DNA of 12,505 nt from Candidatus Aminicenantota bacterium. GTDB lineage: Bacteria > Acidobacteriota > Aminicenantia > UBA2199. Below are positions 4,453-10,209 of this stretch, piece after piece. The position numbers were made by a program, and so were the translations under genes. The notes below the pieces were generated by a model. It was not told the origin of the DNA. It saw only the letters and a program-made list of their open reading frames with translations, and searched no databases. Location: positions 7,103,699 to 7,116,203 of the forward strand of contig CP070627.1 of NCBI GenBank assembly GCA_020355945.1, given 5' to 3'. Positions within the stretch are counted from its first letter, which is position 1, and each line of letters opens with the position of its first letter.

Positions 4453-7400
4453 ATGGTCAAGCAAAACTACCCGGGCATGAAGGGACCGGTGATTTTCCAG
4501 TTTAAATGGCTGCAAGGACCCATCAATAAAGGAAGCGACTCACGGCAAATAAAAGATTCATTGGCCGGACTGGTGAATTCCGGTATTCAATTCAAATCCT
4601 ATGTGCTGGTTACTCCCCATGATTTGAAGCCCACGGAAAAGAAATGGTTGGAAGACCTGCCCGCCCACTACAAAAGGAAGTTCGCTATCTTTCATTACGG
4701 TCATACCCAAATCCAGGTGCTGCTGGACGCCTACCCGGCACTGAAGAAATATTACTATGGGGAGCAAGTGGAAGGCGTATCTCAAAATTTTAATGCCATA
4801 AAGGAAAAGTATAGGAAAGCCATGAGCGATGAGGTGAAACACCTGCAATTCATCGGCATGCCCACCGGCCACTACCAAAAACAGCATGTGCTGGAAAAGC
4901 CGGAGCTGGCAAAAATCTATATTCCCCTGGATTTCAACGGCGTAAAAGAGTCTTCTTCCACCGCCACTTTAGAAAACATATTAAATCAATCCCCCCGGGT
5001 GGTGGTGCTGGGCGACCCGGGCAGCGGCAAGTCCACCCTGGCCAAATACCTGGCGTCGATTCACTGTCAAGACCCGGGGGAAAAGGGGAAAATTCCCTTT
5101 ATCATACCCATCCGTGAATTTGTGCGCCTGCGCCAGGAAAAAAAATCTCAAACCATTAATTTTATCGATTATTTAAAATACAAAGCCGAAGCCGATTTCC
5201 AGTTTAGTCATCCGGATGAGGACTTTTTTATCGCCATGCTGGAACTGGGCCAGGCCATTGTTGTATTTGACGGCCTGGACGAAGTGGCATCCGAAAGCGG
5301 CAGGTCCCGCACCGCTAAAAATATCCAACAGTTTTGCCTCCTTTACCCGGACAGCCCGGTATGGGTTACCTCGCGCATCGTGGGCTATACCGTTGATGTA
5401 AAACTCGATCATGAGGTATTTAAACATTATCGCCTGGCCCCGGTCACCCCGAAGCAAGCCGGGGAGTTTATCGAAAAATGGTATGAAATTCAGGTGCCTA
5501 ATAATGAGAGGCTGAGAAAGGACCGGGTACAATCCCTGCAAAAGGCCATAGAAGAAAATCCCGGGGTGCAGCGTCTCAAAACCAACCCGCTCCTGTTAAC
5601 CATGATGACATTGGTACACCAGTTTGAAGGCACCCTGCCGGATGACCGGGCCAAACTCTACGAAAAATGTATCGAATTATTATTGAAAACCTGGCAGGAA
5701 CAAAAGTATTTGACTTTGGGCCTTAAGAATCCCCTGGAACAAAGGGATTTAACCTATAATGACCAGTTAAAAATGCTGGCGGCGGCTGCCTTTTACCTCC
5801 AAAAGAAAAACCAGCACCGGGATGAAGAAGCCAGGGGGTTGATTGAAGAGAAAGAATTGGAAGGGGTGCTGTTTAATGCCAGGTTTAATAAAAAACGGAT
5901 GACCGAAGACAGCGCCCGGCAAGACGTCAAAGAATTCCTGGACTACATCCGCGACCGGGCCGGGCTGTTGGTGGAAAAAGGGAGAAATGAAACGGGCGAA
6001 AATGTGTTTGCCTTTGTTCACCTCTCCTTCCTGGAATACCTGTGCGCCTACCAGGTGGCGGAAGATAAAAGCAAATCGCAGCAAGAGCATATCCGGGTCC
6101 TGCTGGGATATATGAATAAGCCGGCCTGGGAAGAGCCCATTCTTTTATCACTCTATCTGTTTGCCGGGTCCACCGGCCCATCTTTTATCGATGCGTTTAG
6201 TGAAGCGGTAATAGAGAAGTTGACCGCTGAACCGGCCGTCATAGGCTGGTTTCTTTTGGGGCGGGCGGTTCGCGATAATATCAAGTTTGCCCATGCGGAT
6301 ATTAAACGAATCTGCGCTGAAATCCTGGAAATATGGTTAGACCGGCGTCACAAGCAAGAGGAAACGGCTTTTTCAATTTTAAGAGAAATTGTCCGCTTCT
6401 CCAAAGAGGGGAAAACGATTTTAAAGGACTTGATTAAAGAATCCATAAAAAATAGTCCGGCCCCAAAGGCCTTTGATTGGTTATATTTCTATGAACAACT
6501 AGATCAAATTGATCCCGGTATCCTGGAACTTATCTCCACTCATAAGGAATCCGCCGGTTTAAAGGCATATTTGCCGGTTTTCCGGGAAAATGAAATCATT
6601 GCCGGTTATATCGAAGAAAACCTGGAAGAAAGCCAATGGGTAATCTATTATAACAGTGCGGCGGATAAAACCAATGAGTATCTTAAAAAATTATTAACGG
6701 GAAAAATAAATCCCATTGAATCCAAAGGCTTTACTATCAGCACGTGGTCGAAAATATTCCTGGCCTTTCAAAACCGGAACCGGTTTTTGGAATTAAATAA
6801 ATCTCGATTGCAAACGGGAATTCTAATTGAGCGCATTCGATGGACTATAGGAATTAATGCCCAATCCAATTACCCATTGGGGTTATTTCAGCCATTTGTT
6901 GATAAAATAGAAAATGTGAGCCTAACCGCATTGTCAAACCCACGATTTTATTCAGAAGATAAAAAGCAGTATGTCCCGCTGGAAGGCGAAATCCTTGCCA
7001 CATGGTTCAGTAGAACCCTATTGAAAGCATGGGGATCATTTGAAGAATTAATTAAATGGGATATAAAAATACCCGATTCGTTAAAGAAACAAATAACAAT
7101 TAAAGTAGTTGATTTTAGCCGGGATTTCAGCCGATATTTCAGCCGATATTTCAACAGAGATTTCAGCCGGGATTTCATCAGGTATTTCAGCAGACATTTC
7201 AACAGAGATTACAGCCGGGATTTCATCAGGTATTTCATCCGATATTTCATAAATAAGTTCAACTATTTTACTTCTGGAGCGAATTACAAAAAATACAAAA
7301 AAGGATTGGAATGGGACGATTTATCCGCAAGAGATGAAGAGATGGTCTATGAACTTTTTGTGGAACAATTGGGAAAAGGAGAAATAGAATTTATTGACAG

Positions 7401-8067
7401 GTTTATTGAAAATTTTTATATATATTTGCTTTATGAGAAGTTTGAACTATCCATTGATTTTACCGGTACTTGGGCTCTATCCCGTTGGGGTAAAGATATC
7501 CCTGAAGATATCCCAAATTTTCACTTATTATCGATGACCGTCCCGAAATTTATTCCCTATACCACCAATTTCTTATTAACCGCAGCGTTGAGTCATTATT
7601 TTATCAATATGTATCCCGAATTAAATCGTAAATTTTTTGGGAAAAAAAATATTAAGAAAAGAAAGGTGATGGATGTTGTAGAAGATTACATTGAAAAAAA
7701 TTCCTTTGAGTTCTATTTCATCGCCTTTTCGTGGGATTTTTATGCACAGGCGTTTAATGAGCGGTATCAGCAGTTAGCGGCAGGAGAAACCAGGGAAATG
7801 GCCCTGGCAGCGTTTGTGGTGAATGCGGCCCGGGTGTCGCTGGTTGCCGGTGTCCCCTGCGAAGGCCAGGAATGGGAAAAAACCTTGACAGAAGCCGGAA
7901 AATCCACTCACCCCTTTGTGCAAATCTCCCTCACCCTTTACCAACTCTGCAATTTTATCGATAGAGAAACCAATTCGAGATTATTAACCTCCCGGTTGGA
8001 AACATTCAAACGTGATTATCCCGCTTACTACAACCTGATCGGGTTCCAGGAATATTCGCCCGGTTAA
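4453..8067 (+). CDS. NACHT-domain STAND NTPase with truncated N-terminal nuclease domain and helical C-terminus
   Basis: This 1204-codon frame is a bacterial NACHT-type protein; such proteins are known antiphage STAND NTPases that sense a trigger and oligomerise. Residues 1-60 are the rest of an N-terminal Mrr-like nuclease, with VIFQFKW carrying the QxK element. The NTPase has Walker A GDPGSGKST (187-195), Walker B IVVFDGLDEV (269-278) and a WVTSR sensor (304-308). It also has the NACHT winged-helix element NPLLLTMMTLVHQFEGTLP from residue 378, followed by RAKLYEKCIELLL. The long C-terminal part is probably a helical sensor. Residues 887-934 are an in-frame tandem array of F-S-R-D/Y-type tetrapeptides. 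ATG 4453 is the first Met after an in-frame TAA; the gene probably began at 4267 or 4294. Reinitiation at 4453 (weak AAGG upstream) would give a protein without the nuclease Asp. The segment around 6400-7740 is far more AT-rich than both ends. Confidence 0.88.
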   Translation: MVKQNYPGMKGPVIFQFKWLQGPINKGSDSRQIKDSLAGLVNSGIQFKSYVLVTPHDLKPTEKKWLEDLPAHYKRKFAIFHYGHTQIQVLLDAYPALKKYYYGEQVEGVSQNFNAIKEKYRKAMSDEVKHLQFIGMPTGHYQKQHVLEKPELAKIYIPLDFNGVKESSSTATLENILNQSPRVVVLGDPGSGKSTLAKYLASIHCQDPGEKGKIPFIIPIREFVRLRQEKKSQTINFIDYLKYKAEADFQFSHPDEDFFIAMLELGQAIVVFDGLDEVASESGRSRTAKNIQQFCLLYPDSPVWVTSRIVGYTVDVKLDHEVFKHYRLAPVTPKQAGEFIEKWYEIQVPNNERLRKDRVQSLQKAIEENPGVQRLKTNPLLLTMMTLVHQFEGTLPDDRAKLYEKCIELLLKTWQEQKYLTLGLKNPLEQRDLTYNDQLKMLAAAAFYLQKKNQHRDEEARGLIEEKELEGVLFNARFNKKRMTEDSARQDVKEFLDYIRDRAGLLVEKGRNETGENVFAFVHLSFLEYLCAYQVAEDKSKSQQEHIRVLLGYMNKPAWEEPILLSLYLFAGSTGPSFIDAFSEAVIEKLTAEPAVIGWFLLGRAVRDNIKFAHADIKRICAEILEIWLDRRHKQEETAFSILREIVRFSKEGKTILKDLIKESIKNSPAPKAFDWLYFYEQLDQIDPGILELISTHKESAGLKAYLPVFRENEIIAGYIEENLEESQWVIYYNSAADKTNEYLKKLLTGKINPIESKGFTISTWSKIFLAFQNRNRFLELNKSRLQTGILIERIRWTIGINAQSNYPLGLFQPFVDKIENVSLTALSNPRFYSEDKKQYVPLEGEILATWFSRTLLKAWGSFEELIKWDIKIPDSLKKQITIKVVDFSRDFSRYFSRYFNRDFSRDFIRYFSRHFNRDYSRDFIRYFIRYFINKFNYFTSGANYKKYKKGLEWDDLSARDEEMVYELFVEQLGKGEIEFIDRFIENFYIYLLYEKFELSIDFTGTWALSRWGKDIPEDIPNFHLLSMTVPKFIPYTTNFLLTAALSHYFINMYPELNRKFFGKKNIKKRKVMDVVEDYIEKNSFEFYFIAFSWDFYAQAFNERYQQLAAGETREMALAAFVVNAARVSLVAGVPCEGQEWEKTLTEAGKSTHPFVQISLTLYQLCNFIDRETNSRLLTSRLETFKRDYPAYYNLIGFQEYSPG
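7111..7254 (+). repeat. 12-bp tandem array organised as three 48-bp higher-order units, in frame in the NACHT gene
   Basis: Twelve consecutive 12-nt units of the type KATTTCAGCCGR encode DFSR, DFSR, YFSR, YFNR, DFSR, DFIR, YFSR, HFNR, DYSR, DFIR, YFIR and YFIN. They group into three 48-bp units starting at 7111, 7159 and 7207. Units 1 and 2 match at 42 of 48 bases by my count, and units 2 and 3 at 40 of 48. The encoded 48 residues would place Arg and Phe on a four-residue period, suiting an amphipathic helix. The array recalls the LARD-like tetrads seen in cyanobacterial NACHT C-termini. Confidence 0.9.
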
Positions 8068-8155
8068 TGATTAATCGGCCCATATCCGGATATCCAATAT
8101 CCACTTCTCACTTCTTCTTTGCCAGGCGCCATTGGTTTTCGTTTTTATTTTATCC
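8068..8155. other. Short intergenic spacer with a 12-bp palindrome
   Basis: Between the NACHT stop and the MNT promoter lies ATATCCGGATAT (8082-8093), a perfect 12-bp palindrome, followed by another ATATCC. No T-run terminator stands out. The palindrome could bind a regulator, but there is no further support. Confidence 0.35.
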
Positions 8156-8184
8156 TTGACTTTTGAGATCAATAGACATATTAT
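8156..8184 (+). promoter_or_regulatory. Sigma70-type promoter of the MNT-HEPN pair
   Basis: TTGACT (8156-8161) and TATTAT (8179-8184) have a 17-bp spacer, close to consensus. The predicted start is near 8191, about 35-45 nt upstream of the MNT start codon. It falls at the first arm of the TGTGGG inverted repeat. Confidence 0.7.
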
Positions 8185-8187
8185 TGT

Positions 8188-8220
8188 AACTGTGGGATAC
8201 GTTTTATAGACCCACACGTT
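8188..8220. promoter_or_regulatory. Inverted repeat at the MNT-HEPN transcription start (possible operator or leader hairpin)
   Basis: TGTGGG (8191-8196) pairs with CCCACA (8211-8216) across a 14-nt loop. The stem extends by AAC (8188-8190) with GTT (8218-8220) past a single bulged base. Because it starts at the predicted transcription start, it could be an operator for autoregulation, as is common in toxin-antitoxin operons, or a 5'-leader hairpin near the start codon. Confidence 0.5.
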
Positions 8221-8225
8221 AAAAA

Positions 8226-8558
8226 GTGAAAAAAATGACACTGAGAAATAATGAAAAAATTGCCCTTAAGACTTTGAAAGAACGCCTAAGCAGCCACTAT
8301 CCCATCCTGGATTTCCGTATTTTCGGTTCAAAGGTCCGTAAAGAAGATACACCTCAATCTGACATCGATGTCATGATAAAAATTGCGGAGTTAAGTCCCG
8401 GGATAGAATCCGATATATATGATATTGTTTTTGATGTCAATTTGGAGAATGACTGTTTTATTTCGGTTATTATTTTCAGTAACGAGGAGATTGAAAATGG
8501 TCCCATGTCTGAGTCTCCAATTTATAAAACAATCATGAGAGAAGGAGTTATCATTTGA
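8226..8558 (+). CDS. MNT-type minimal nucleotidyltransferase (antitoxin of a HEPN/MNT pair)
   Basis: This small nucleotidyltransferase of 110 residues, counted from GTG 8226, has the pol-beta-fold signature GSKVRKEDTPQSDIDVMI. Gly34-Ser35 form the helical turn, and Asp46 and Asp48 are the metal ligands; a third carboxylate is not obvious in CFISVIIFS. In HEPN/MNT (type VII) toxin-antitoxin systems the MNT protein silences the HEPN RNase by transferring nucleotides to it. The gene is followed at once by a HEPN gene whose start overlaps its stop by 3-4 bases. The start is uncertain: ATG 8235 gives 107 residues, and neither site has a clear Shine-Dalgarno. The promoter at 8156 and the inverted repeat at 8191-8216 lie directly upstream. 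Confidence 0.85.
   Translation: MKKMTLRNNEKIALKTLKERLSSHYPILDFRIFGSKVRKEDTPQSDIDVMIKIAELSPGIESDIYDIVFDVNLENDCFISVIIFSNEEIENGPMSESPIYKTIMREGVII
8542..8547 (+). promoter_or_regulatory. Shine-Dalgarno supporting a TTG start for the HEPN gene
   Basis: AAGGAG lies inside the end of the MNT gene, 7 nt before TTG 8555. No ATG or GTG is available in frame nearby, so this site decides for the unusual TTG start, with a TTGA overlap with the MNT stop. Confidence 0.7.
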
Positions 8559-8971
8559 TTGACAAAGAAAAACAGGTTTTACTGGCAAAGTATAGATTGG
8601 AGCAAGCTAAAGAGAGTATAGATGAAGCCGAATACCTGTATTCAGGGAATAAAAGCCCCCGTTCTGTTATGAATAGGCTTTATTATGCAATGTTTTATGC
8701 TGTCCTGGCATTAATCGTTTTTGAGAGATTTATTTTATCAAAACATACTGGTGTCTTGTCTTTTTTTAATAAGCAGTTTATAAAGGAAAACGTTTTTCCC
8801 ACTGAGATGGGACGGTGGATAAATAAAGCCTTTGAACTCAGGCAAAAGGGGGATTATCGTGAATATGTGGAGTTGACAAGAGAACAAGTGGAACCTTACA
8901 TCGAATTTGCAAAATCTTTTGTGAAAAAAGTTGAAGAGTTCCTTGAAGAAAAAAAGTTTAGCAATGAATAG
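8555..8971 (+). CDS. HEPN-domain protein (toxin of a HEPN/MNT pair)
   Basis: This 138-residue all-helical protein has the HEPN core: an N-terminal helix KYRLEQAKESIDEAEYLY, then SVMNRLYYAMFYAVLALI (37-54), KHTGVLSFFNKQF (63-75) and a helix ending in FELRQKGDYREYVEL. HEPN proteins of this kind are typically RNases restrained by their MNT partner. The R-x4-6-H motif is altered: Arg41 is followed six residues later by Tyr48 (RLYYAMFY) where many toxins have His. NRxYYAMFYA is also common in annotated members, so loss of activity cannot be concluded. The gene starts at TTG 8555, overlapping the MNT stop, with AAGGAG 7 nt upstream, so translation is coupled. No terminator is obvious downstream. 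Confidence 0.83.
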   Translation: MIDKEKQVLLAKYRLEQAKESIDEAEYLYSGNKSPRSVMNRLYYAMFYAVLALIVFERFILSKHTGVLSFFNKQFIKENVFPTEMGRWINKAFELRQKGDYREYVELTREQVEPYIEFAKSFVKKVEEFLEEKKFSNE

Positions 8972-9028
8972 GCTTTAAGTTTGCTGATTCGGTCAGAATT
9001 AAAATTACTGGATTTTGTGAGAATTTTG

Positions 9029-9057
9029 TTGATTTCTTTCCCTTATTATGTTATATA
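9029..9057 (+). promoter_or_regulatory. Promoter of the antitoxin-PIN pair
   Basis: TTGATT (9029-9034) and TATATA (9052-9057) are spaced by 17 bp. The predicted start is near 9064, leaving a leader of about 20 nt that contains the GGAGAGGA ribosome binding site. The surrounding sequence is AT-rich, so a chance match is possible. Confidence 0.5.
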
Positions 9058-9084
9058 TTATAAATATTCTTGGAGAGGATAAAA

Positions 9085-9342
9085 ATGAGTTTATCGTTAG
9101 AGTTATCAAAAGAGGTTGAGCAACATTTTCAAGAGGTTGTTCAAAAAAGCTATCAAGGCAATATACAAGTCGCCATTGCTTCCTTGTTAAAGCTTCATGA
9201 TAAATATGCTTGGAAAGAACAGCTTCGAGAGGATGTTGAGACCATACGCACGGAAGTGCGGAAGAAAGGGGGTATCAATACCCAGACAATTGAAAACGCC
9301 ATCACCAGGTATCGGAAAACCATAGGTTCATCTGATGCATAG
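9085..9342 (+). CDS. Small antitoxin-like protein paired with a PIN toxin
   Basis: This 85-residue protein has an N-terminal MSLSLELSKEVEQHFQEVVQKSYQGNIQVAIASLLKLH. The strand-helix-helix pattern suits a ribbon-helix-helix DNA-binding antitoxin. A charged C-terminal tail (about 45-85) of the kind that wraps the partner toxin follows. I chose ATG 9085 because GGAGAGGA (9072-9079) sits 5 nt upstream; the alternative TTG at 9070 overlaps that site. Its stop overlaps the ATG of the PIN-domain gene (9335) by 8 nt, the usual antitoxin-first arrangement of VapBC-like operons. No exact family was recognised; the role is inferred from size, fold pattern and neighbour. With its toxin frameshifted it may now be an orphan antitoxin. 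Confidence 0.7.
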   Translation: MSLSLELSKEVEQHFQEVVQKSYQGNIQVAIASLLKLHDKYAWKEQLREDVETIRTEVRKKGGINTQTIENAITRYRKTIGSSDA

Positions 9343-9779
9343 AATCTTACGAGTGGTGATTGATACCAATCATATTATATCAGCCATCTTGAGTTCCCGG
9401 GGAGCCTCAGCCAGCTTAATCGATTTGATGACCGGGGAGGAGGACTACTTTCAGCTTCTGCTCTCCGAACCGATTTGGCGGGAATATACAACAGTGGCGG
9501 AGTGGTTAGTTCCCCGGTCAAGGCACCGTGAAAAAGACCGGATCATGCAGACGCTGCGCTCTCAAAGCTGAGTGGATAGAACCTGGCCTTCATCTAGACG
9601 TCTGTACAGATAGCAATGACAATCGATTTTTAGAATGTGCGGTTGCCGGGAATGCCGATTTCCTTGTAACCAAAAATATTCGACATTTCCCTTACAAGAT
9701 TTACGGGAATGTAAAAATTGTTCGCATCAAGAAGTTCCTGAACACGTTGGAAGCAGTGACAATGAAAAATGCAAGATAG
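9335..9779 (+). pseudogene. PIN-domain toxin-like nuclease gene broken by a frameshift
   Basis: The first frame (9335-9571) encodes the PIN N-terminus: RVVIDTNHIISAILSSRGAS with the first catalytic Asp, then SEPIWREYTTV with a conserved Glu. It ends in a TGA soon after KDRIMQTLR. The +1 frame continues without loss as KAEWIEPGLHLDVCTDSNDNRFLECAVAGNADFLVTKNI, carrying the D-N-x-F-L-E-x-A block and a later Asp, to TAG at 9777-9779. Joined, the parts give about 147 residues, normal for the COG1569-type PIN toxin family. The shift lies around 9545-9570 (one base gained or two lost). The gene overlaps the upstream antitoxin-like gene by 8 nt. Inactivation would be expected for a toxin no longer under selection, but a sequencing error must be excluded. 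PIN proteins cleave RNA with Mg2+ or Mn2+. Confidence 0.82.
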
Positions 9780-10001
9780 CAGGAGGATTTTTGGTGCCAG
9801 GCAAAGTTATCCTATCCTGTAAAAGAACGAAAAAAAAACAAACTTTTTCATTATACTTTTTTCTTTTAATCCCGAAGTCTTCCAACCCGGCTCAACTACG
9901 GATTTCTCCAGGTTGATGTCATCCAGGAGTTCTATGCATTTACTGACGAAACGATTCATTTTAAGAGGCCTTCAAGATGGCACGCAGGGCCTTTTTAGGG
10001 T

Positions 10002-10021
10002 GCGGAAGCCGTCCGCTTTTT
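10002..10021 (+). terminator. Short intrinsic-terminator-like hairpin
   Basis: GCGGA (10002-10006) and TCCGC (10012-10016) form a 5-bp stem with a 5-nt loop, followed directly by TTTTT (10017-10021). It is placed to end transcripts of the antitoxin-PIN unit, but lies about 220 nt beyond its stop. The short stem makes this tentative. Confidence 0.4.
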
Positions 10022-10100
10022 GAAAAAAGGTTCCGACATCTCCAAAAACTTTTTACTAATGGGGCCTCTTATCATGGTTATCACGTTCATCAGCCATGTT

Positions 10101-10144
10101 TCTTCGTGTCCCTTCGTGTATCTTCGTGGCTAAAATTAAAAAAT
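10101..10144. repeat. Three 10-bp TTCGTG tandem units and dispersed repeat copy 2
   Basis: Three consecutive 10-mers (10101-10110, 10111-10120, 10121-10130) share the consensus YCTTCGTGKN. They are followed by an A/T-rich tail matching the copy at 4157-4183. The long open frame starting at 10096 would translate this repeat as the protein N-terminus, which is not credible. This is one reason to place the Rpn start at 10210. Confidence 0.6.
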
Positions 10145-10174
10145 TAGACGTTGGATTTAGGATTGTAACCTTTG

Positions 10175-10203
10175 TTGACAAAACCACCATAGAAAAGTAT
10201 AAT
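10175..10203 (+). promoter_or_regulatory. Perfect-consensus sigma70 promoter of the Rpn gene
   Basis: TTGACA (10175-10180) and TATAAT (10198-10203) match the consensus at all twelve positions with the optimal 17-bp spacer. Transcription would start about 6-7 nt after the -10, at or next to the ATG at 10210. The Rpn message may therefore be leaderless. If the promoter is real, no start codon upstream of 10210 can be used from it. Confidence 0.75.
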
Positions 10204-10209
10204 AAAAAT

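Larger units (their letters stand above)
9780..10209. other. 430-nt region without a convincing gene
   Basis: The region holds an SD-like AGGAGG at 9781-9786 followed by only a short low-complexity frame. It also holds a possible terminator (10002-10021) and distant arms AAGAGGCC (9963-9970) and GGCCTCTT (10063-10070). The TTCGTG tandem repeat (10101-10144) and the Rpn promoter (10175-10203) follow. On the minus strand a frame from ATG 9959 starts MNRFVSKCIELLDDINLEK and then runs into A/T homopolymer. It may be debris of a lost gene but was not recognised. The segment looks like decayed sequence between two modules. Confidence 0.5.

Noticed and set aside
6948..7202. Lysine/leucine-rich frame on the minus strand opposite the NACHT repeat
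   Set aside because: It is the antisense reading of the 12-bp repeat array; the repeat keeps several frames open, and there is no start signal or known domain.
7111..7254. CRISPR array
   Set aside because: The repeats are 12 bp, contiguous without spacers, and lie in frame within a protein-coding gene.
9794..9916. Short frame after AGGAGG at 9781-9786 (GTG start, about 40 codons)
   Set aside because: The sequence is low in complexity and A/T-homopolymer rich, with no recognisable motif; the SD-like string alone is not enough.
9809..9959. Minus-strand frame starting MNRFVSKCIELLDD
   Set aside because: The first 30 or so residues look protein-like, but the frame then passes through a homopolymer and into the antisense of the PIN gene; no family was recognised.
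9963..10070. Insertion-sequence remnant bounded by AAGAGGCC/GGCCTCTT
   Set aside because: The 8-bp arms enclose only about 90 nt with no transposase sequence or target duplication; it is probably a chance match.
10096..10209. 38-codon N-terminal extension of the Rpn reading frame
   Set aside because: It translates the TTCGTG tandem repeat and the promoter, has no Shine-Dalgarno, and carries no Rpn-like sequence; ATG 10210 is preferred.
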